DNA from: Verrucomicrobiota bacterium
GTDB taxonomy: Bacteria; Pseudomonadota; Gammaproteobacteria; Coxiellales; Coxiellaceae
NCBI GenBank assembly: GCA_013287435.1
Contig: JABDDU010000004.1
Location: 18,030 to 76,327 of the forward strand
DNA: 58,298 nt
Direction of reading: 5' to 3'
A program made the translations under genes and the position numbers. Under the pieces are notes generated by a model that was not told the origin of the DNA, did no database searches, and was given only the letters and a program-made list of their open reading frames with translations. Of the stretch, positions 18,925-29,742 are shown one piece after another (position 1 is the stretch's first letter; each line of letters opens with the position of its first letter).

Positions 18925-20318
18925 AAGAAAAATTTATCAGAGCGAGCTTATGGTCAGGCGCAGCGACTTATTTCTTTTTTGTTTTTAATTTTCTTTTCCA
19001 GTGGGTATTTTCACGCTTATTGTCTCCAACAGACATGGGTATCTTTGCTTTTGGAATTGCTATCAGAGAAATGATTGGCATGGTTTGCGTGATTGTAACG
19101 CCAGGCGGTTATATCAAATCAAAAGGTGAGCAAATCGATTTTGATGCTTATATGATGTTAACTTGGCTCGCATTGTTCGCGCAGTTATTCATGACGCTTA
19201 TCTTATCCTCGTATTATTTTATTGAGCATCATAGTACACAAGTGGCCCTCGTTATTTTGTTATTAGGTATTTCCCAAATATTTATTCTATTGGGCTACGT
19301 TTACATGGCGACGCTTGAAAAAAAATTAGAATACAAATCCATTTCTATTCTACAAGGACTTTCAAACCTATTGACGGGAATTATTGCTATTTTTATAGCT
19401 TATTATTTTCATACGGTTTATGCGTTGGTCGTGAGAGATTTGTTAGCGGCAGCCATTTTATGGTATTTGATACGTAAAAAAACAAATATAAATTTTCATT
19501 TGAATTGGAATAAAAACGCCATTAAAAACCAATTTATTTTTGGCGTGAAGTGGGCGCTGATTCGAGTGTCTGAGGTAGGCTATTACCGTATTCCTGAATT
19601 GCTCATCTCTTTTTTATTATCTAAGACTTCGTTAGGCTATTTTTATCAAGGGCGTTATTTGGCCTATTTTCCGATTAAATTATTCCAACCCTTTACCAAT
19701 TCCATTTTATTTTCTTATTTTGCCCATCATGAAAATGATAAAACAGGATTAGAAAAGCAATTTTGGTGGATTAGTTATATTGCGATTCGAGTGCTAGTGC
19801 CCATTTGTGGATTAATTTATCTTTTTGGATCAAAATTTATTGTGTTTTTCTATGGTCATCAATGGTTGATAGCAGGAGAATGTTTCTCTTATTTTTCCAT
19901 TTTTATTTTAGCCGGCGTATTGCTCGCGATTGCTATCAATATGGCAAATTTGTTAGGAAAACAGGCTTATGTGGTACAAGCGTATTGTATGGCGCTCGCC
20001 CTATTTTTGAGTGGCCTATTTAAATTTCATAGCGTGGTAGATTTGGCTTTTTTATTTTCGTTTGCTTTATTTCTCGCCGTGATTTATCTCACGATTCGTC
20101 TATTACTGAGCCGCGTCTTAAAAAATTTATTTTCTCTCTATTACCCCGTGTTGATTTCATTAGCCACTTTTGTTTTTTCATACGACTATCATTTTAGTTT
20201 ATTAACCGCTGCTGGTTTGTTTTTTATTTTTCTCGCCATGTGTTACATCGCAGAATATCGCAACATTGTGAAACTCACAAAACAACTCGTGTTTTTAACA
20301 CGAAAAAAGGCTTTTTAA
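18909..20318 (+). CDS. Oligosaccharide flippase, Wzx-type (MATE-like polysaccharide transporter)
   Basis: 469 residues with 12 or more hydrophobic segments and the early motif RASLWSGAATYFFFVFNFLF followed by VFSRLLSPTDMGIFAFG, typical of the polysaccharide biosynthesis/MviN-like flippase family. It would export the undecaprenyl-diphosphate-linked repeat unit to the periplasm. It ends convergently with the FkbM gene, overlapping by 24 bp. A matching Wzy polymerase is not obvious in the window; the 631-residue membrane protein at 38428 is one candidate. Confidence 0.82.
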   Translation: MQTDIKEKFIRASLWSGAATYFFFVFNFLFQWVFSRLLSPTDMGIFAFGIAIREMIGMVCVIVTPGGYIKSKGEQIDFDAYMMLTWLALFAQLFMTLILSSYYFIEHHSTQVALVILLLGISQIFILLGYVYMATLEKKLEYKSISILQGLSNLLTGIIAIFIAYYFHTVYALVVRDLLAAAILWYLIRKKTNINFHLNWNKNAIKNQFIFGVKWALIRVSEVGYYRIPELLISFLLSKTSLGYFYQGRYLAYFPIKLFQPFTNSILFSYFAHHENDKTGLEKQFWWISYIAIRVLVPICGLIYLFGSKFIVFFYGHQWLIAGECFSYFSIFILAGVLLAIAINMANLLGKQAYVVQAYCMALALFLSGLFKFHSVVDLAFLFSFALFLAVIYLTIRLLLSRVLKNLFSLYYPVLISLATFVFSYDYHFSLLTAAGLFFIFLAMCYIAEYRNIVKLTKQLVFLTRKKAF

Positions 20319-21257
20319 ATGCGTATAGATAAGCCGCAAATGATGATACAAAGATTTTTTTACGCTGTATTTACCCTGTTTTTTTGACAATTCTTTCAGC
20401 ATCGTTTCTACATGAATTTGATAACGATGCTTGATTGCTTGACTGATTTCATCTTGCGATAAAATAGTCAAAGACAGATCGTAATAACCTAATGCAGCAG
20501 CCATCAACCCCAACTTTATTTTACTGTCGAGTGCTGAAATCGTGGTTATTCGACGTAAATACAAAAAATCGGATTGCGCAATTTGACCTTTAGAATATGA
20601 TAAGTCATTTTTTTTATCCAAAAAAGGATGAGCAACAGCATGGCCCATTCGCCATTTGTGCGTGGAATCGATATCCATCAAATCAAAACCAGCACTGTAG
20701 AGAAAAGCATGGACTTGATCGGCCAACGGTTGGTGATGACGAAATGGAATATAGGCCACTTCAATACGTATCGCTAACAAATGCTGTAATGAAACAGGAG
20801 ACGCCTGCAATACTTCCAATTCAGGACCTTCGATATCAATTTTTAAATAATCTGGATAAGGTGTTTGATAGAAAGAAATAGCTTTATCTAGCGTCATCAC
20901 TTCAATATTTTTTTTATCCACCACTGTAAAAAACTGATTACTTTTAAAATAGTTTCCAATGCGTTCATCAGGAATCATGAGTGTGGATGATTGCGGATCT
21001 TCTGTGATGTGTAATAATTGAGTTCCGTTTTTTGCGCCAATACCCGTCGGCAAATAACGTACACTTTTCCAAGGTGAACGCGTGGTATTTAAAACGGCAT
21101 AAGCAGCTTCATCGGGTTCGAAGCCTATCGCATTCACACTGTTCGCGATTGGCAATAAATCCAACGCGATTCCACCTCGAGCACCCACATCAAATGCATT
21201 TATTTGATAATCTAAAAATAGTTTTTTATAAGGTGTCTGAGCAATCAAATTAAACAT
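20295..21257 (-). CDS. FkbM family methyltransferase
   Basis: 320 residues. FkbM-type SAM-binding motifs are visible: NAFDVGARGGIALDLL near 20-35, IGFEPDE, and YLKIDIEGPELEVL near 137-150, the last being the signature of the family. These enzymes commonly O-methylate sugars in polysaccharides. The C-terminal 90 residues are basic and helical and have no assigned domain. It overlaps the upstream glycosyltransferase gene by 8 bp on the same strand, forming a two-gene leftward operon. Confidence 0.85.
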   Translation of the reverse strand: MFNLIAQTPYKKLFLDYQINAFDVGARGGIALDLLPIANSVNAIGFEPDEAAYAVLNTTRSPWKSVRYLPTGIGAKNGTQLLHITEDPQSSTLMIPDERIGNYFKSNQFFTVVDKKNIEVMTLDKAISFYQTPYPDYLKIDIEGPELEVLQASPVSLQHLLAIRIEVAYIPFRHHQPLADQVHAFLYSAGFDLMDIDSTHKWRMGHAVAHPFLDKKNDLSYSKGQIAQSDFLYLRRITTISALDSKIKLGLMAAALGYYDLSLTILSQDEISQAIKHRYQIHVETMLKELSKKQGKYSVKKSLYHHLRLIYTHLKSLFSC

Positions 21258-22407
21258 AGTGTTCTCGATGAATATTTTTCAACTTCCCAATCATTTTTTT
21301 ACCATAATGCGCCCAGGTAAAACGTTCTCGCACTGTTTTTTCTGCTTGTTTTCCCATGTTTTTACGTAATTCGGGATTCTCATATAATAATAAAATTTTT
21401 TCTTTTAACGCATCGACATCACGAATCGGTAAAATAAAACCTTCTTGTCCATCATGAATAATATCGTTACCACCGGTATTGGTTGTGCAGATAATGGGTA
21501 ATCCACAGGCCATTGCTTGCGGTAAAACAAGCGCTAAACCCTCTTCGATAGAAGGTAAGCAAAAGACATCGCCTTTTGAATATTCATGCACTAACGCATT
21601 TTCTCGAAACGAACCCGCCCAAATAATATTATCTGCTTTATATTTTGCAATAAACGGATCAAGTTCAGCAGCGGCAGGGCCGATAATATATAATTCAGCA
21701 TGCGGTAGTTTTAATTCATAAAATGCTTTTAATAAATAGTGAATCCCTTTCCTTAATCCCACATTGCCGCAAAAAATAATGCGAAATTTTTTGTCTGATT
21801 TTTCTAAAGGATAAAATGTCGTGATGTCAACGCCATAGGGAACGTGAATAATTTTATCTTCGGAAAAACCGTACTGTAAAAACGAATTTTTAGTAAATTG
21901 TGATGGCAATGAAATAAAATCAGCCAGCGCATATTCCTCTAATTTTTTTTCGATGATACGCGGATCCGCACGATGTGTTAATCCAAACAATCCATATTCT
22001 TCCTCTAAAATTTTTTGTTGAAAGACTGCATGTGTTGATCCATTTTCAACGATGATTTTGATCGGCTGTTGTTTTAATTTTTTCATCGTGTGTAAACAAC
22101 TGGATGACCAGCCGATAAAAATAGCATTGTCCTTTTTTACTTTTTGCCCAGCGCGCTTGTCAAAAAACTCCTGAAAGTAATAATCCATGCGATCTGATTT
22201 TAAAAAATGAAAGGGTAGTTTTCGTGACGCTCTTTCCAGCAATTCATTCATCAGTAACGAACATACGACAGATTTTTTGATACCATATTCTTCCGCCTTA
22301 AAGACAGGGTATGACGTAATCAGTTGATTCAGCAAACCCGCTTTTTGTAATTCGTTTGCCAAAAAGAAGGCGTGAAAACGACCCTTGACGGAAATAGCGA
22401 TTTTCAT
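21250..22407 (-). CDS. Glycosyltransferase family 4
   Basis: 385 residues with a GT-B fold. The C-terminal donor domain begins with FRIIFCGNVGLRKGIHYLL and carries the EX7E motif in LPSIEEGLALVLPQAMACG near 280, which binds the nucleotide-sugar phosphate. Linker sequence PYGVDITTFYPL is typical of GT4 retaining transferases. It is the first gene of a leftward pair with the FkbM methyltransferase; a 74-bp spacer separates it from the divergent gene at 22482. Confidence 0.87.
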   Translation of the reverse strand: MKIAISVKGRFHAFFLANELQKAGLLNQLITSYPVFKAEEYGIKKSVVCSLLMNELLERASRKLPFHFLKSDRMDYYFQEFFDKRAGQKVKKDNAIFIGWSSSCLHTMKKLKQQPIKIIVENGSTHAVFQQKILEEEYGLFGLTHRADPRIIEKKLEEYALADFISLPSQFTKNSFLQYGFSEDKIIHVPYGVDITTFYPLEKSDKKFRIIFCGNVGLRKGIHYLLKAFYELKLPHAELYIIGPAAAELDPFIAKYKADNIIWAGSFRENALVHEYSKGDVFCLPSIEEGLALVLPQAMACGLPIICTTNTGGNDIIHDGQEGFILPIRDVDALKEKILLLYENPELRKNMGKQAEKTVRERFTWAHYGKKMIGKLKNIHREHYV

Positions 22408-22481
22408 AACATCTATCGGCTTTGCTTATGGCTGGAAAATGAGTATATTGCGTAATATTTAAAGGCACAAGCGACGATGAA

Positions 22482-23525
22482 ATGAAAATCAACAATATCC
22501 TCATGATAGGTGACAACGTAGGTCGGACAAAGCAGCGTGTTGCCGCCATGCGTCGCTTAGGATACACCGTAAATGTATTAAGTTCGGTTCCTGATGATTT
22601 TAAACCGGGTATCAATGAGCACATTACGTTGATGGATCGCGTATGGCATAAGCTTCAGCTTCCACGCGACAAAACTAAGCTGAATGCGCGTGTTTTACAA
22701 CGATTAGACCAAAAAAAATATGATCTGGTATGGGTTGAAAAATCGCTTATCCTAAAGCCGATCACGATCAAAAAAATTAAACATAATCATTCCGCGCTTA
22801 AAATCGTGTGGTATTCAGAAGATGATATGTTTGCGCGTCATAATCAATCCCGTTATTTTGTAAACGCATTGCCCTATTATGATCTCGTTTTTACGACCAA
22901 AAGTTATAACTGTGATCCACATGAATTACCCGCCATGGGTGCAAAAAAAGTGATTTTTGTCGATAAATCTTATGATCCTACCTTTCACAAGCCGTTGCCG
23001 ATAACACATGAAGATGAAAAAAAATACGGCGCCGACGTCGGATTTATCGGTACGTTTGAAGATGATCGGTATCAGAAGATGCTTTTTTTAGCTGAAAAAG
23101 GCATTCAAGTGCGTATTTGGGGTAATGGATGGAAACAAGCGATCAATGTTCACCCCAATTTACATGTCGAAAATAAACCCATTTATGACAATGATTATGT
23201 AAAAGCAATTTGTGCCACAAAAATAAACCTCTGTTTTTTGCGTAAAATAAATCGTGATTTGCAAACTGATCGTACGATGGAAATTCCAGCTTGCGGTGCT
23301 TTTATGTTAGCGGAACGAACCAATGAACATCTCCGATTGTTTCAAGAAAATAAAGAAGCGGCCTATTTTGATATTACTAACCCAATAGCATTGTACGAAA
23401 CAGTAAAATATTACCTTCAGCATGATCAAGAGAGAATCGCGATCGCTCGCGCTGGCTTGCAAAGATGTATCGATAGTAAATACAGCCATGATGAGCGTTT
23501 ACGTTATATGTTTGAACAGCTATAA
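22482..23525 (+). CDS. CgeB-like glycosyltransferase
   Basis: 347 residues. The C-terminal half has VGFIGTFEDDRYQKMLF, VRIWGNGW and TMEIPACGAFMLAERT, the pattern of the CgeB/Glyco_trans_1_2 family in which the nucleotide-sugar site contains a conserved Glu before a Pro-Ala-Cys-Gly turn. The N-terminal half (VWVEKSLILKP, YSEDDMF) matches the same family. Sugar specificity is not readable. It is followed after 47 bp by the UDP-xylose synthase gene on the same strand. Confidence 0.78.
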   Translation: MKINNILMIGDNVGRTKQRVAAMRRLGYTVNVLSSVPDDFKPGINEHITLMDRVWHKLQLPRDKTKLNARVLQRLDQKKYDLVWVEKSLILKPITIKKIKHNHSALKIVWYSEDDMFARHNQSRYFVNALPYYDLVFTTKSYNCDPHELPAMGAKKVIFVDKSYDPTFHKPLPITHEDEKKYGADVGFIGTFEDDRYQKMLFLAEKGIQVRIWGNGWKQAINVHPNLHVENKPIYDNDYVKAICATKINLCFLRKINRDLQTDRTMEIPACGAFMLAERTNEHLRLFQENKEAAYFDITNPIALYETVKYYLQHDQERIAIARAGLQRCIDSKYSHDERLRYMFEQL

Positions 23526-23572
23526 AAAGGCCAGTATACTAGCCTCATTTTCTCAACGTGTTGGGGTGATTT

Positions 23573-24529
23573 ATGTACAAAAGCGCGACCAAGAAAGTGT
23601 TAGTCACGGGCGGCGCCGGTTTTCTAGGTTCGCATTTGTGTGAGCGCCTACTCGCCAAAAATTATGACGTATTGTGTTTAGATAATTGTTTTACGGGCAG
23701 CAAAGGAAATATCGCACACTTGTTGAATCATTCTCATTTTGAATTTATCAGACACGATGTGACATTCCCTTTATATTTGGAAGTCGATGAGATTTATAAT
23801 CTTGCGTGTCCTGCTTCACCAGTACATTATCAACATGACCCCGTACAAACTACCAAAACAAGCGTGCATGGCGCTATCAATATGCTGGGCTTAGCAAAAC
23901 GCTGCAAAGCAAAAATTTTCCAAGCATCAACGAGCGAAGTGTATGGAGATCCCACGATGCATCCCCAAAAAGAAAGTTATTGGGGCAATGTGAATCCGAT
24001 TGGTATTCGTGCTTGTTATGATGAAGGAAAACGTTGCGCAGAAACATTATTTTTCGATTATCATCGTCAACATCATTTAAATATTCGTGTTGCGCGCATT
24101 TTTAATACGTATGGCCCGCGCATGTTGCCCAACGATGGTCGTGTCGTTTCTAATTTTATTGTGCAGGCTTTAGCGAATAAAGATATCACTATTTACGGCG
24201 ATGGCAGCCAAACGCGATCGTTTTGTTATATGGATGATTTAATCGATGGATTTACACGTTTTATGGAAATGGATGGTAATTTTCCAGGACCACTGAATCT
24301 GGGAAATCCTGTGGAATTTACCATTTTGGAATTAGCGACTATTGTAAAAGAAATGATTGGGTCACAATCAAAAATTATGATGCAACCCTTGCCGCAAGAT
24401 GATCCGCAACAAAGACGTCCCGATATTTCATTGGCGAAAGAAAAATTAGGTTGGGAGCCAAAAATACCATTGAAAGAAGGTTTATTAAAAACGATTCACT
24501 ATTTTGAGCAGCTTCAAAAAAACAAATGA
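23573..24529 (+). CDS. UDP-glucuronate decarboxylase (UDP-xylose synthase)
   Basis: 318 residues, typical for bacterial UXS. It oxidises and decarboxylates UDP-glucuronate to UDP-xylose. [17 protein letters not shown] is the NAD motif; [32 protein letters not shown] (YxxxK) and [10 protein letters not shown] are strongly diagnostic of the UXS/UXE subgroup. Together with UDP-glucose dehydrogenase (40497) it would supply a pentose to the glycan. The stop overlaps the next glycosyltransferase start as ATGA. Confidence 0.93.
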   Translation: MYKSATKKVLVTGGAGFLGSHLCERLLAKNYDVLCLDNCFTGSKGNIAHLLNHSHFEFIRHDVTFPLYLEVDEIYNLACPASPVHYQHDPVQTTKTSVHGAINMLGLAKRCKAKIFQASTSEVYGDPTMHPQKESYWGNVNPIGIRACYDEGKRCAETLFFDYHRQHHLNIRVARIFNTYGPRMLPNDGRVVSNFIVQALANKDITIYGDGSQTRSFCYMDDLIDGFTRFMEMDGNFPGPLNLGNPVEFTILELATIVKEMIGSQSKIMMQPLPQDDPQQRRPDISLAKEKLGWEPKIPLKEGLLKTIHYFEQLQKNK

Positions 24530-25716
24530 GTGGTGCAAAGAAAACAGCGTTAATTTCAACATTGTATACACAAGCGCATGGTGGTGTGTATACAAAACTG
24601 AGTTTCCTGGTGCAGACACTACAGGAGATGGGTTTTATCGTTAAGCTTGCGTACTACATGCCTTATAGTGTGAAACCTGAATTATCTGTCCCCTTTAAAA
24701 AAATAGGTCGAAAAAAAATAAATGCATTTCATTTTACGGGTGAATTAGGTGTTGAAGAATATGCGATCGGCGCATTTTTACCCGAATTAGAATTTACCAC
24801 TTACTATCCAACAGAAGCATGGAAAAAATTAATTACCGAGTCAGACGTGCATCTGGTTGTCAGCGGACATATTTTATCTGCGATGCCTTTTTATAGGATG
24901 AAAAAAAAATATGTTGCTTGGATCGGAACTGCTTATGGTGAAGACCGTCAAGACAGAATAAAAACATTTCCCTGGTATCGACAATGGATAGATTATTTTT
25001 TTATTTCCAGAATAGGTGAGCGATTAGAAAAAAAATTATTGCGCGCTGGAAAAGTATTTTCTGTCAGTCAGTATACGAAACGACAATTAAATCGTGCGTC
25101 AGAACAAATTCGCGGTGTTATTCCAGTTCCCATCGACACACATTTATTTTTCCCAGCAGATGAAAAAGTACAGCCCGGTTTGATTTGTTTTACAGGTCGG
25201 TTTCTGGATCCGAGAAAAAATACCGATTTATTATTTCATGCTTTTTCAATAGTCTTGAAAAAAATAAATGACGCCAAATTATGCTTGATTGGCGATGACA
25301 TGACACCCGCCTTATCAGAAAAATTAGAGAGATTGGGAATTCGATCGCAAGTTGAAGTGCTTCATTATATTTCACGCTCAGAATTGGTGTCGAAATTACA
25401 ACAAGCCGATGTATTCGTTATTCCTTCTTATCAAGAAGGTTTATGCATTTCAGGTCTTGAAGCGCTTGCAACGGGCTGCCCTGTTGTGTCAACAAAATGC
25501 GGCGGACCCAGTGATTATGTAATCGATGGTGAAAATGGTTATTTAACTGATATTGATAGTGCAGATTTTGCAAATAAAATAATACAGATTTGTGAAAATA
25601 GAACATTAAGAAAAAAAATGAGCGAAAACGCGCTTAAAATAATACAAGAAAATTATAGTATTGAAACGGTGAAAAAAAAGTGGATCAGTGTGCTCGAACA
25701 GGAATTTCCACAATGA
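24526..25716 (+). CDS. Glycosyltransferase family 4
   Basis: 396 residues, GT-B fold. The donor domain starts at [20 protein letters not shown] and has the EX7E motif in [18 protein letters not shown], followed by GGPSDYV. The N-terminal segment [20 protein letters not shown] fits the acceptor domain of the family. It overlaps genes on both sides by 4 bp, in a rightward operon from 22482 to 29742. Confidence 0.88.
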   Translation: MSGAKKTALISTLYTQAHGGVYTKLSFLVQTLQEMGFIVKLAYYMPYSVKPELSVPFKKIGRKKINAFHFTGELGVEEYAIGAFLPELEFTTYYPTEAWKKLITESDVHLVVSGHILSAMPFYRMKKKYVAWIGTAYGEDRQDRIKTFPWYRQWIDYFFISRIGERLEKKLLRAGKVFSVSQYTKRQLNRASEQIRGVIPVPIDTHLFFPADEKVQPGLICFTGRFLDPRKNTDLLFHAFSIVLKKINDAKLCLIGDDMTPALSEKLERLGIRSQVEVLHYISRSELVSKLQQADVFVIPSYQEGLCISGLEALATGCPVVSTKCGGPSDYVIDGENGYLTDIDSADFANKIIQICENRTLRKKMSENALKIIQENYSIETVKKKWISVLEQEFPQ

Positions 25717-26894
25717 ACCAAAAAAAACATCGTTTACTGTATATTGTTTCCCACCCTATTCAATATCAAGCGCCATTGCTGCGTTTAATTTCGCAGACAA
25801 GCGATATGGAAATCACCACTGTTTTTTATTGGGATAAAAAAGCAGAAGCGCGTTTCGATGAAGGATTTAATCGAACAGTGGAATGGGATGTGCCATTGCT
25901 TTCCGGTTACCAATATTTTTATTTAAATGCGTGCGCTAAGAGCGAAAAAAAAATTCAAAAATTACTGGCTTTATGGAAAATGATTGATTCTAAAAAATAC
26001 GATATTGTATGGACGCATGGATACGCAGATTTTTATACGATAGCCGCCATTTTTTTTGCGAAATTAAAAGGGTTAAAAGTTTTTGTACGTGGTGAATCGA
26101 TGCTTTTTGATAAAACCCACATTGCTTTTAAGAAAAAATTACTTTTTAAAATATTAAATAAATTTGTTGACCGATACTTGTCGATAGGAACGCATAATAG
26201 AAATTTTTATTTTAAAAACGGAATATGTGAAAAAAAAGTTTTTCTTTGTCACTACGCAGTCAATAATGATTATTTTCGTGGCAAATATTTGCAAACCAAA
26301 GATAAAATTGGTACGTTGAAATTAGGATTAAAATTAGACACAGATCGCCCCATTATTTTATATGCCAGTAAATTTATTACACGGAAACACCCGATAGATT
26401 TACTGAACGCCTATTTTTTATTGTCGACAGATGGCAGTGAACCAAAACCTTATTTATTATTGATTGGTACGGGCGAAACCTATGGTTCGGTATTGGCAAA
26501 AGCAGCTGAAAAAAAATGGGATAGTATTCGATTTTTAGGATTTAAAAATCAAAGCGAGTTGCCGGATTATTATGCGCTTGCAGATATTTTAGTGTTACCT
26601 TCCGAACGTGAAAATTGGGGATTGGTCGTGAACGAAGCGATGAATGCTGACTGCGCGATTATCGTGAGCGATCAAGTGGGATGTGCTGTTGATTTAGTGC
26701 AAGAAGGTGCGAATGGATATATTTATCCTGCGCGTGATGTGACAATATTGTCGCATTATTTATCTCAATTAACGTCAAATCCAGAGCGCTGTGAAAAAAT
26801 GAAAATCAAAAGTAGCGAGATTATTTCAACATGGGGTTTAACAGAATCCGTGATGGGATTACGAATGGCATGTGAGTCACTATGTGTGGAATAG
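25713..26894 (+). CDS. Glycosyltransferase family 4
   Basis: 393 residues from the ATG at 25713; the frame is open to 25680 but that part overlaps the previous gene, and the ATGA overlap at 25713-25716 is the usual coupling seen in this operon. The start [19 protein letters not shown] contains the SHPIQYQ motif common in GT4 enzymes of sugar loci. The donor domain has LYASKFITRKHPIDLL and the EX7E motif in LPSERENWGLVVNEAMNA. The next gene begins 13 bp before its end. Confidence 0.87.
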   Translation: MNQKKHRLLYIVSHPIQYQAPLLRLISQTSDMEITTVFYWDKKAEARFDEGFNRTVEWDVPLLSGYQYFYLNACAKSEKKIQKLLALWKMIDSKKYDIVWTHGYADFYTIAAIFFAKLKGLKVFVRGESMLFDKTHIAFKKKLLFKILNKFVDRYLSIGTHNRNFYFKNGICEKKVFLCHYAVNNDYFRGKYLQTKDKIGTLKLGLKLDTDRPIILYASKFITRKHPIDLLNAYFLLSTDGSEPKPYLLLIGTGETYGSVLAKAAEKKWDSIRFLGFKNQSELPDYYALADILVLPSERENWGLVVNEAMNADCAIIVSDQVGCAVDLVQEGANGYIYPARDVTILSHYLSQLTSNPERCEKMKIKSSEIISTWGLTESVMGLRMACESLCVE

Positions 26895-28612
26895 CGGGAA
26901 TTTTTGAATATAGTCAACAAAAAAAAGTCACCCCATCTGAGTTAAATCAGATGAGTGAGCATATGCGTTTGCGTGGACCTGATGGGGCTGGGTTTTGGAC
27001 AAATCCAGATGAATCACTAGGTTTTGTGCATAGACGTCTATCTATTATTGATTTATCAACCGACGCCAATCAACCGCTTCATGATGGTGTGTTCACCATT
27101 GTTTTTAACGGTGAAATTTATAATTACAAAAAATGTCGTGACGATTTAATGCAAAAGGGTTATTTATTTAAAACACACAGTGATACTGAAGTGATTTTAA
27201 AATTGTATCACCTTCACGGTGTTGGTATGTTAAATTTATTACGCGGTATGTTTGCTTTTTCTATCTGGGATGAAAAAAATAAAACCTTATTTTGTGCGCG
27301 TGATCCGTTTGGTATTAAACCTTTTTATTATTCAGACAATGGAAAATGTTTTCGTTTTGCATCACAAGTCAAAACATTATTATCTGCTTCATCAACGGAA
27401 ATAAATACAACACTATCTGCGGCAGGACAAGTTGGATTTTTTTTATTAGGCTCTGTGCCGGAACCATACACTTTATATGAAGGTATTCAATCGCTTCCAT
27501 CCGGCCAGTATTTATTAATCGATGCACAGGGGAAAAAAATTCAAAAAGAATTTTATAATATTAAATCAGCATTTATTCATGCTGAGAATAATACGCATAC
27601 AACACACACTTCTTTGCAAGCATGCTTATACGATACCGTGCAACATCATTTAATTGCTGATGTCGATGTCGGCATTTTTTTATCGTCAGGTATTGATTCA
27701 TCAACCTTGGTGAATGTCGCTTCTGATATTGCACCAAAACCCACAACAATCACATTGGGATTTGAGGAATATCGGGGCACACTGAAAGACGAAGTATCTT
27801 TAGCAGAGCGTGTGGCAGACCTATTTAAAACCCATCAAAAAACAAAATGGTTATCTGAAAAGATAGCTCAAGAACAACGTGAAAAAATATTTGCACAAAT
27901 GGATCAACCCAGTATCGATGGTATTAATACTTATTTTGTGAGCTGGGTTGCTAATCAGTTGGGAATGAAAGTGGCCTTATCGGGCTTGGGTTCAGATGAA
28001 TTGTTCGCAGGTTACCCGCATTTTTCACGTATTGCAAAACTAACAAAGTATGTTTCGGCATTCTCATGCGTGGGAAAAATATTCCGACAAGCTACAAAAA
28101 AAATATTGTCTCCAAAAGAAGCGAGCTTATTAGAATACAGTCGTGATTGTTCGAGCGCTTATTTCTTAGCGCGCGCATTACATATGCCTTGGGAATTAGA
28201 AAATTTTCTCGACAAAGATTTAGTAAAAACAGGTTTAGAAGAATTAAATCTGTTTGAGCGATTAAAAAATGATTGCGAAGGCATTCGATCAAAACGTTTT
28301 CAGATTTCTGCACTGGACATACAATGGTATATGCGAAATCAATTATTGCGTGACTCTGATTGGGCGAGTATGTCGCATTCATTGGAGATTCGCGTACCTT
28401 TTGTGGATGTAACATTTTTCGAAAATGTTATTGCACTTTGCGCAAAAAAGCCACTGTCAAAAAAAGAGTTGGCAAATGCACCCCATAGAAAATTGCCAGT
28501 TGATATTTTAAATCGACAAAAAACAGGATTTAATATTCCTGTTTCACAATGGTTTTCGCAATCTGACAATATGAAAGATTTTTCGAGAGTTCTTTACAAA
28601 AATTTTATATGA
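26882..28612 (+). CDS. asnB: Asparagine synthase-like glutamine amidotransferase (copy 2)
   Basis: 576 residues. N-terminal MCGIAGIFEYS has the nucleophile Cys at position 2; RGPDGAGFW and FNGEIYNYKKC follow in the glutaminase domain. The ATP loop is SSGIDS at 268-273 and SGLGSDELFAGYPHF is the downstream substrate-binding segment. It is shorter than copy 1 and differs throughout, so the two are separate family members and not a recent duplication. Position between glycosyltransferases suggests that it amidates a sugar carboxylate. It overlaps the next gene as ATGA. Confidence 0.88.
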   Translation: MCGIAGIFEYSQQKKVTPSELNQMSEHMRLRGPDGAGFWTNPDESLGFVHRRLSIIDLSTDANQPLHDGVFTIVFNGEIYNYKKCRDDLMQKGYLFKTHSDTEVILKLYHLHGVGMLNLLRGMFAFSIWDEKNKTLFCARDPFGIKPFYYSDNGKCFRFASQVKTLLSASSTEINTTLSAAGQVGFFLLGSVPEPYTLYEGIQSLPSGQYLLIDAQGKKIQKEFYNIKSAFIHAENNTHTTHTSLQACLYDTVQHHLIADVDVGIFLSSGIDSSTLVNVASDIAPKPTTITLGFEEYRGTLKDEVSLAERVADLFKTHQKTKWLSEKIAQEQREKIFAQMDQPSIDGINTYFVSWVANQLGMKVALSGLGSDELFAGYPHFSRIAKLTKYVSAFSCVGKIFRQATKKILSPKEASLLEYSRDCSSAYFLARALHMPWELENFLDKDLVKTGLEELNLFERLKNDCEGIRSKRFQISALDIQWYMRNQLLRDSDWASMSHSLEIRVPFVDVTFFENVIALCAKKPLSKKELANAPHRKLPVDILNRQKTGFNIPVSQWFSQSDNMKDFSRVLYKNFI

Positions 28613-29742
28613 AAAAACTCCTACTATTTTGCGATTATTATTTACCCAGTGTTCGAGCTGGCGGCCCCGTGCGTTCCATCGCTGCTATTATTAATACATT
28701 AAAAAATGATTTTGATATTACGATTGTCACACGCAATCATGACTTGTGTGTGTCGACACCTTTTTCGACTATTGAATCTGATAAACTTCAACCAAAAAAC
28801 GGTTATAGCGTACTGTATCTTTCGCCCAAAAAAATGCTGAGCGGCATTTACCAATTTCTATCTGCCAATAACGTTGATATCGTCTATTTTAATTCTTTTG
28901 TTTCACCTAAAATGGCTGTTTTCCCATTATTCTTATTGAAATTAAAAAAAATAAGAAATACCCGAATTATTTTTTCACCGCGTGGCGAATTGGGTGCTGG
29001 CGCATTGTCTATCAAACCCATTCGAAAAAAATTATATATTAATCTTTTCAAAAAACTGTTTGTAAAATCGGTTGAATTTTTAGCGGCATCAGATAGTGAA
29101 GAGCAAGAAATAAAAAAAGCGGTTGGAACATTGTCGCGAGTAACCATGATTGCGAATATCTCAACCGTACTTGCCGCTGAAAAAATAATAAATCATAAAC
29201 AAGAAAATAGTATTAAAATCGTTTTTATATCTCGTCTATCAAAAAAGAAAAATTTATTAGGCGCTATTGAAATATTATCTAACGTAGCAGGAAACGTTAT
29301 TTTTGATATTTATGGACCGATTGAAGATGAGTCTTATTGGCAAACTTGTTTAGCAGCGATTAAAAAACTGCCCAAGAATATTCACGTTATTTATCGTGGC
29401 GGTTGCGATCCCGATCAAGTGTTAACAACGCTGTTACCCTACGATTTATTTTTCCTACCGACCTGGAATGAAAATTATGGCCATGGGATTGTGGAATCAT
29501 TGGCTTCCGGCGTACCCGTTTTATTGTCTGATCAAACGCCATGGCATGATTTGGAGAATGCTGATGCCGGTTGGGAATGCCCTCTTTCACAGCCGACCGC
29601 ATTTTCAGAAAAAATAGATTCGCTTATTTTATTGAATAATGCAGAATATAATCAGTATAAAATTGGCGCGCTAAATTACTATAAAAATAAGATTTTGAAT
29701 CATGGCTTGAAAAAAGAGTACATCGCTTTTTTTAGACGATAA
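28609..29742 (+). CDS. Glycosyltransferase family 4
   Basis: 377 residues. N-terminal LLFCDYYLPSVRAGGPVRSI is the typical acceptor-domain glycine-rich opening, and the donor domain has KIVFISRLSKKKNLLGAIEI and EX7E in PTWNENYGHGIVESLASG. It is the last gene of the 22482-29742 operon. A full copy of repeat family A begins at the base right after its TAA stop codon, so the transcript's 3' end probably includes that element. Confidence 0.87.
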   Translation: MKKLLLFCDYYLPSVRAGGPVRSIAAIINTLKNDFDITIVTRNHDLCVSTPFSTIESDKLQPKNGYSVLYLSPKKMLSGIYQFLSANNVDIVYFNSFVSPKMAVFPLFLLKLKKIRNTRIIFSPRGELGAGALSIKPIRKKLYINLFKKLFVKSVEFLAASDSEEQEIKKAVGTLSRVTMIANISTVLAAEKIINHKQENSIKIVFISRLSKKKNLLGAIEILSNVAGNVIFDIYGPIEDESYWQTCLAAIKKLPKNIHVIYRGGCDPDQVLTTLLPYDLFFLPTWNENYGHGIVESLASGVPVLLSDQTPWHDLENADAGWECPLSQPTAFSEKIDSLILLNNAEYNQYKIGALNYYKNKILNHGLKKEYIAFFRR

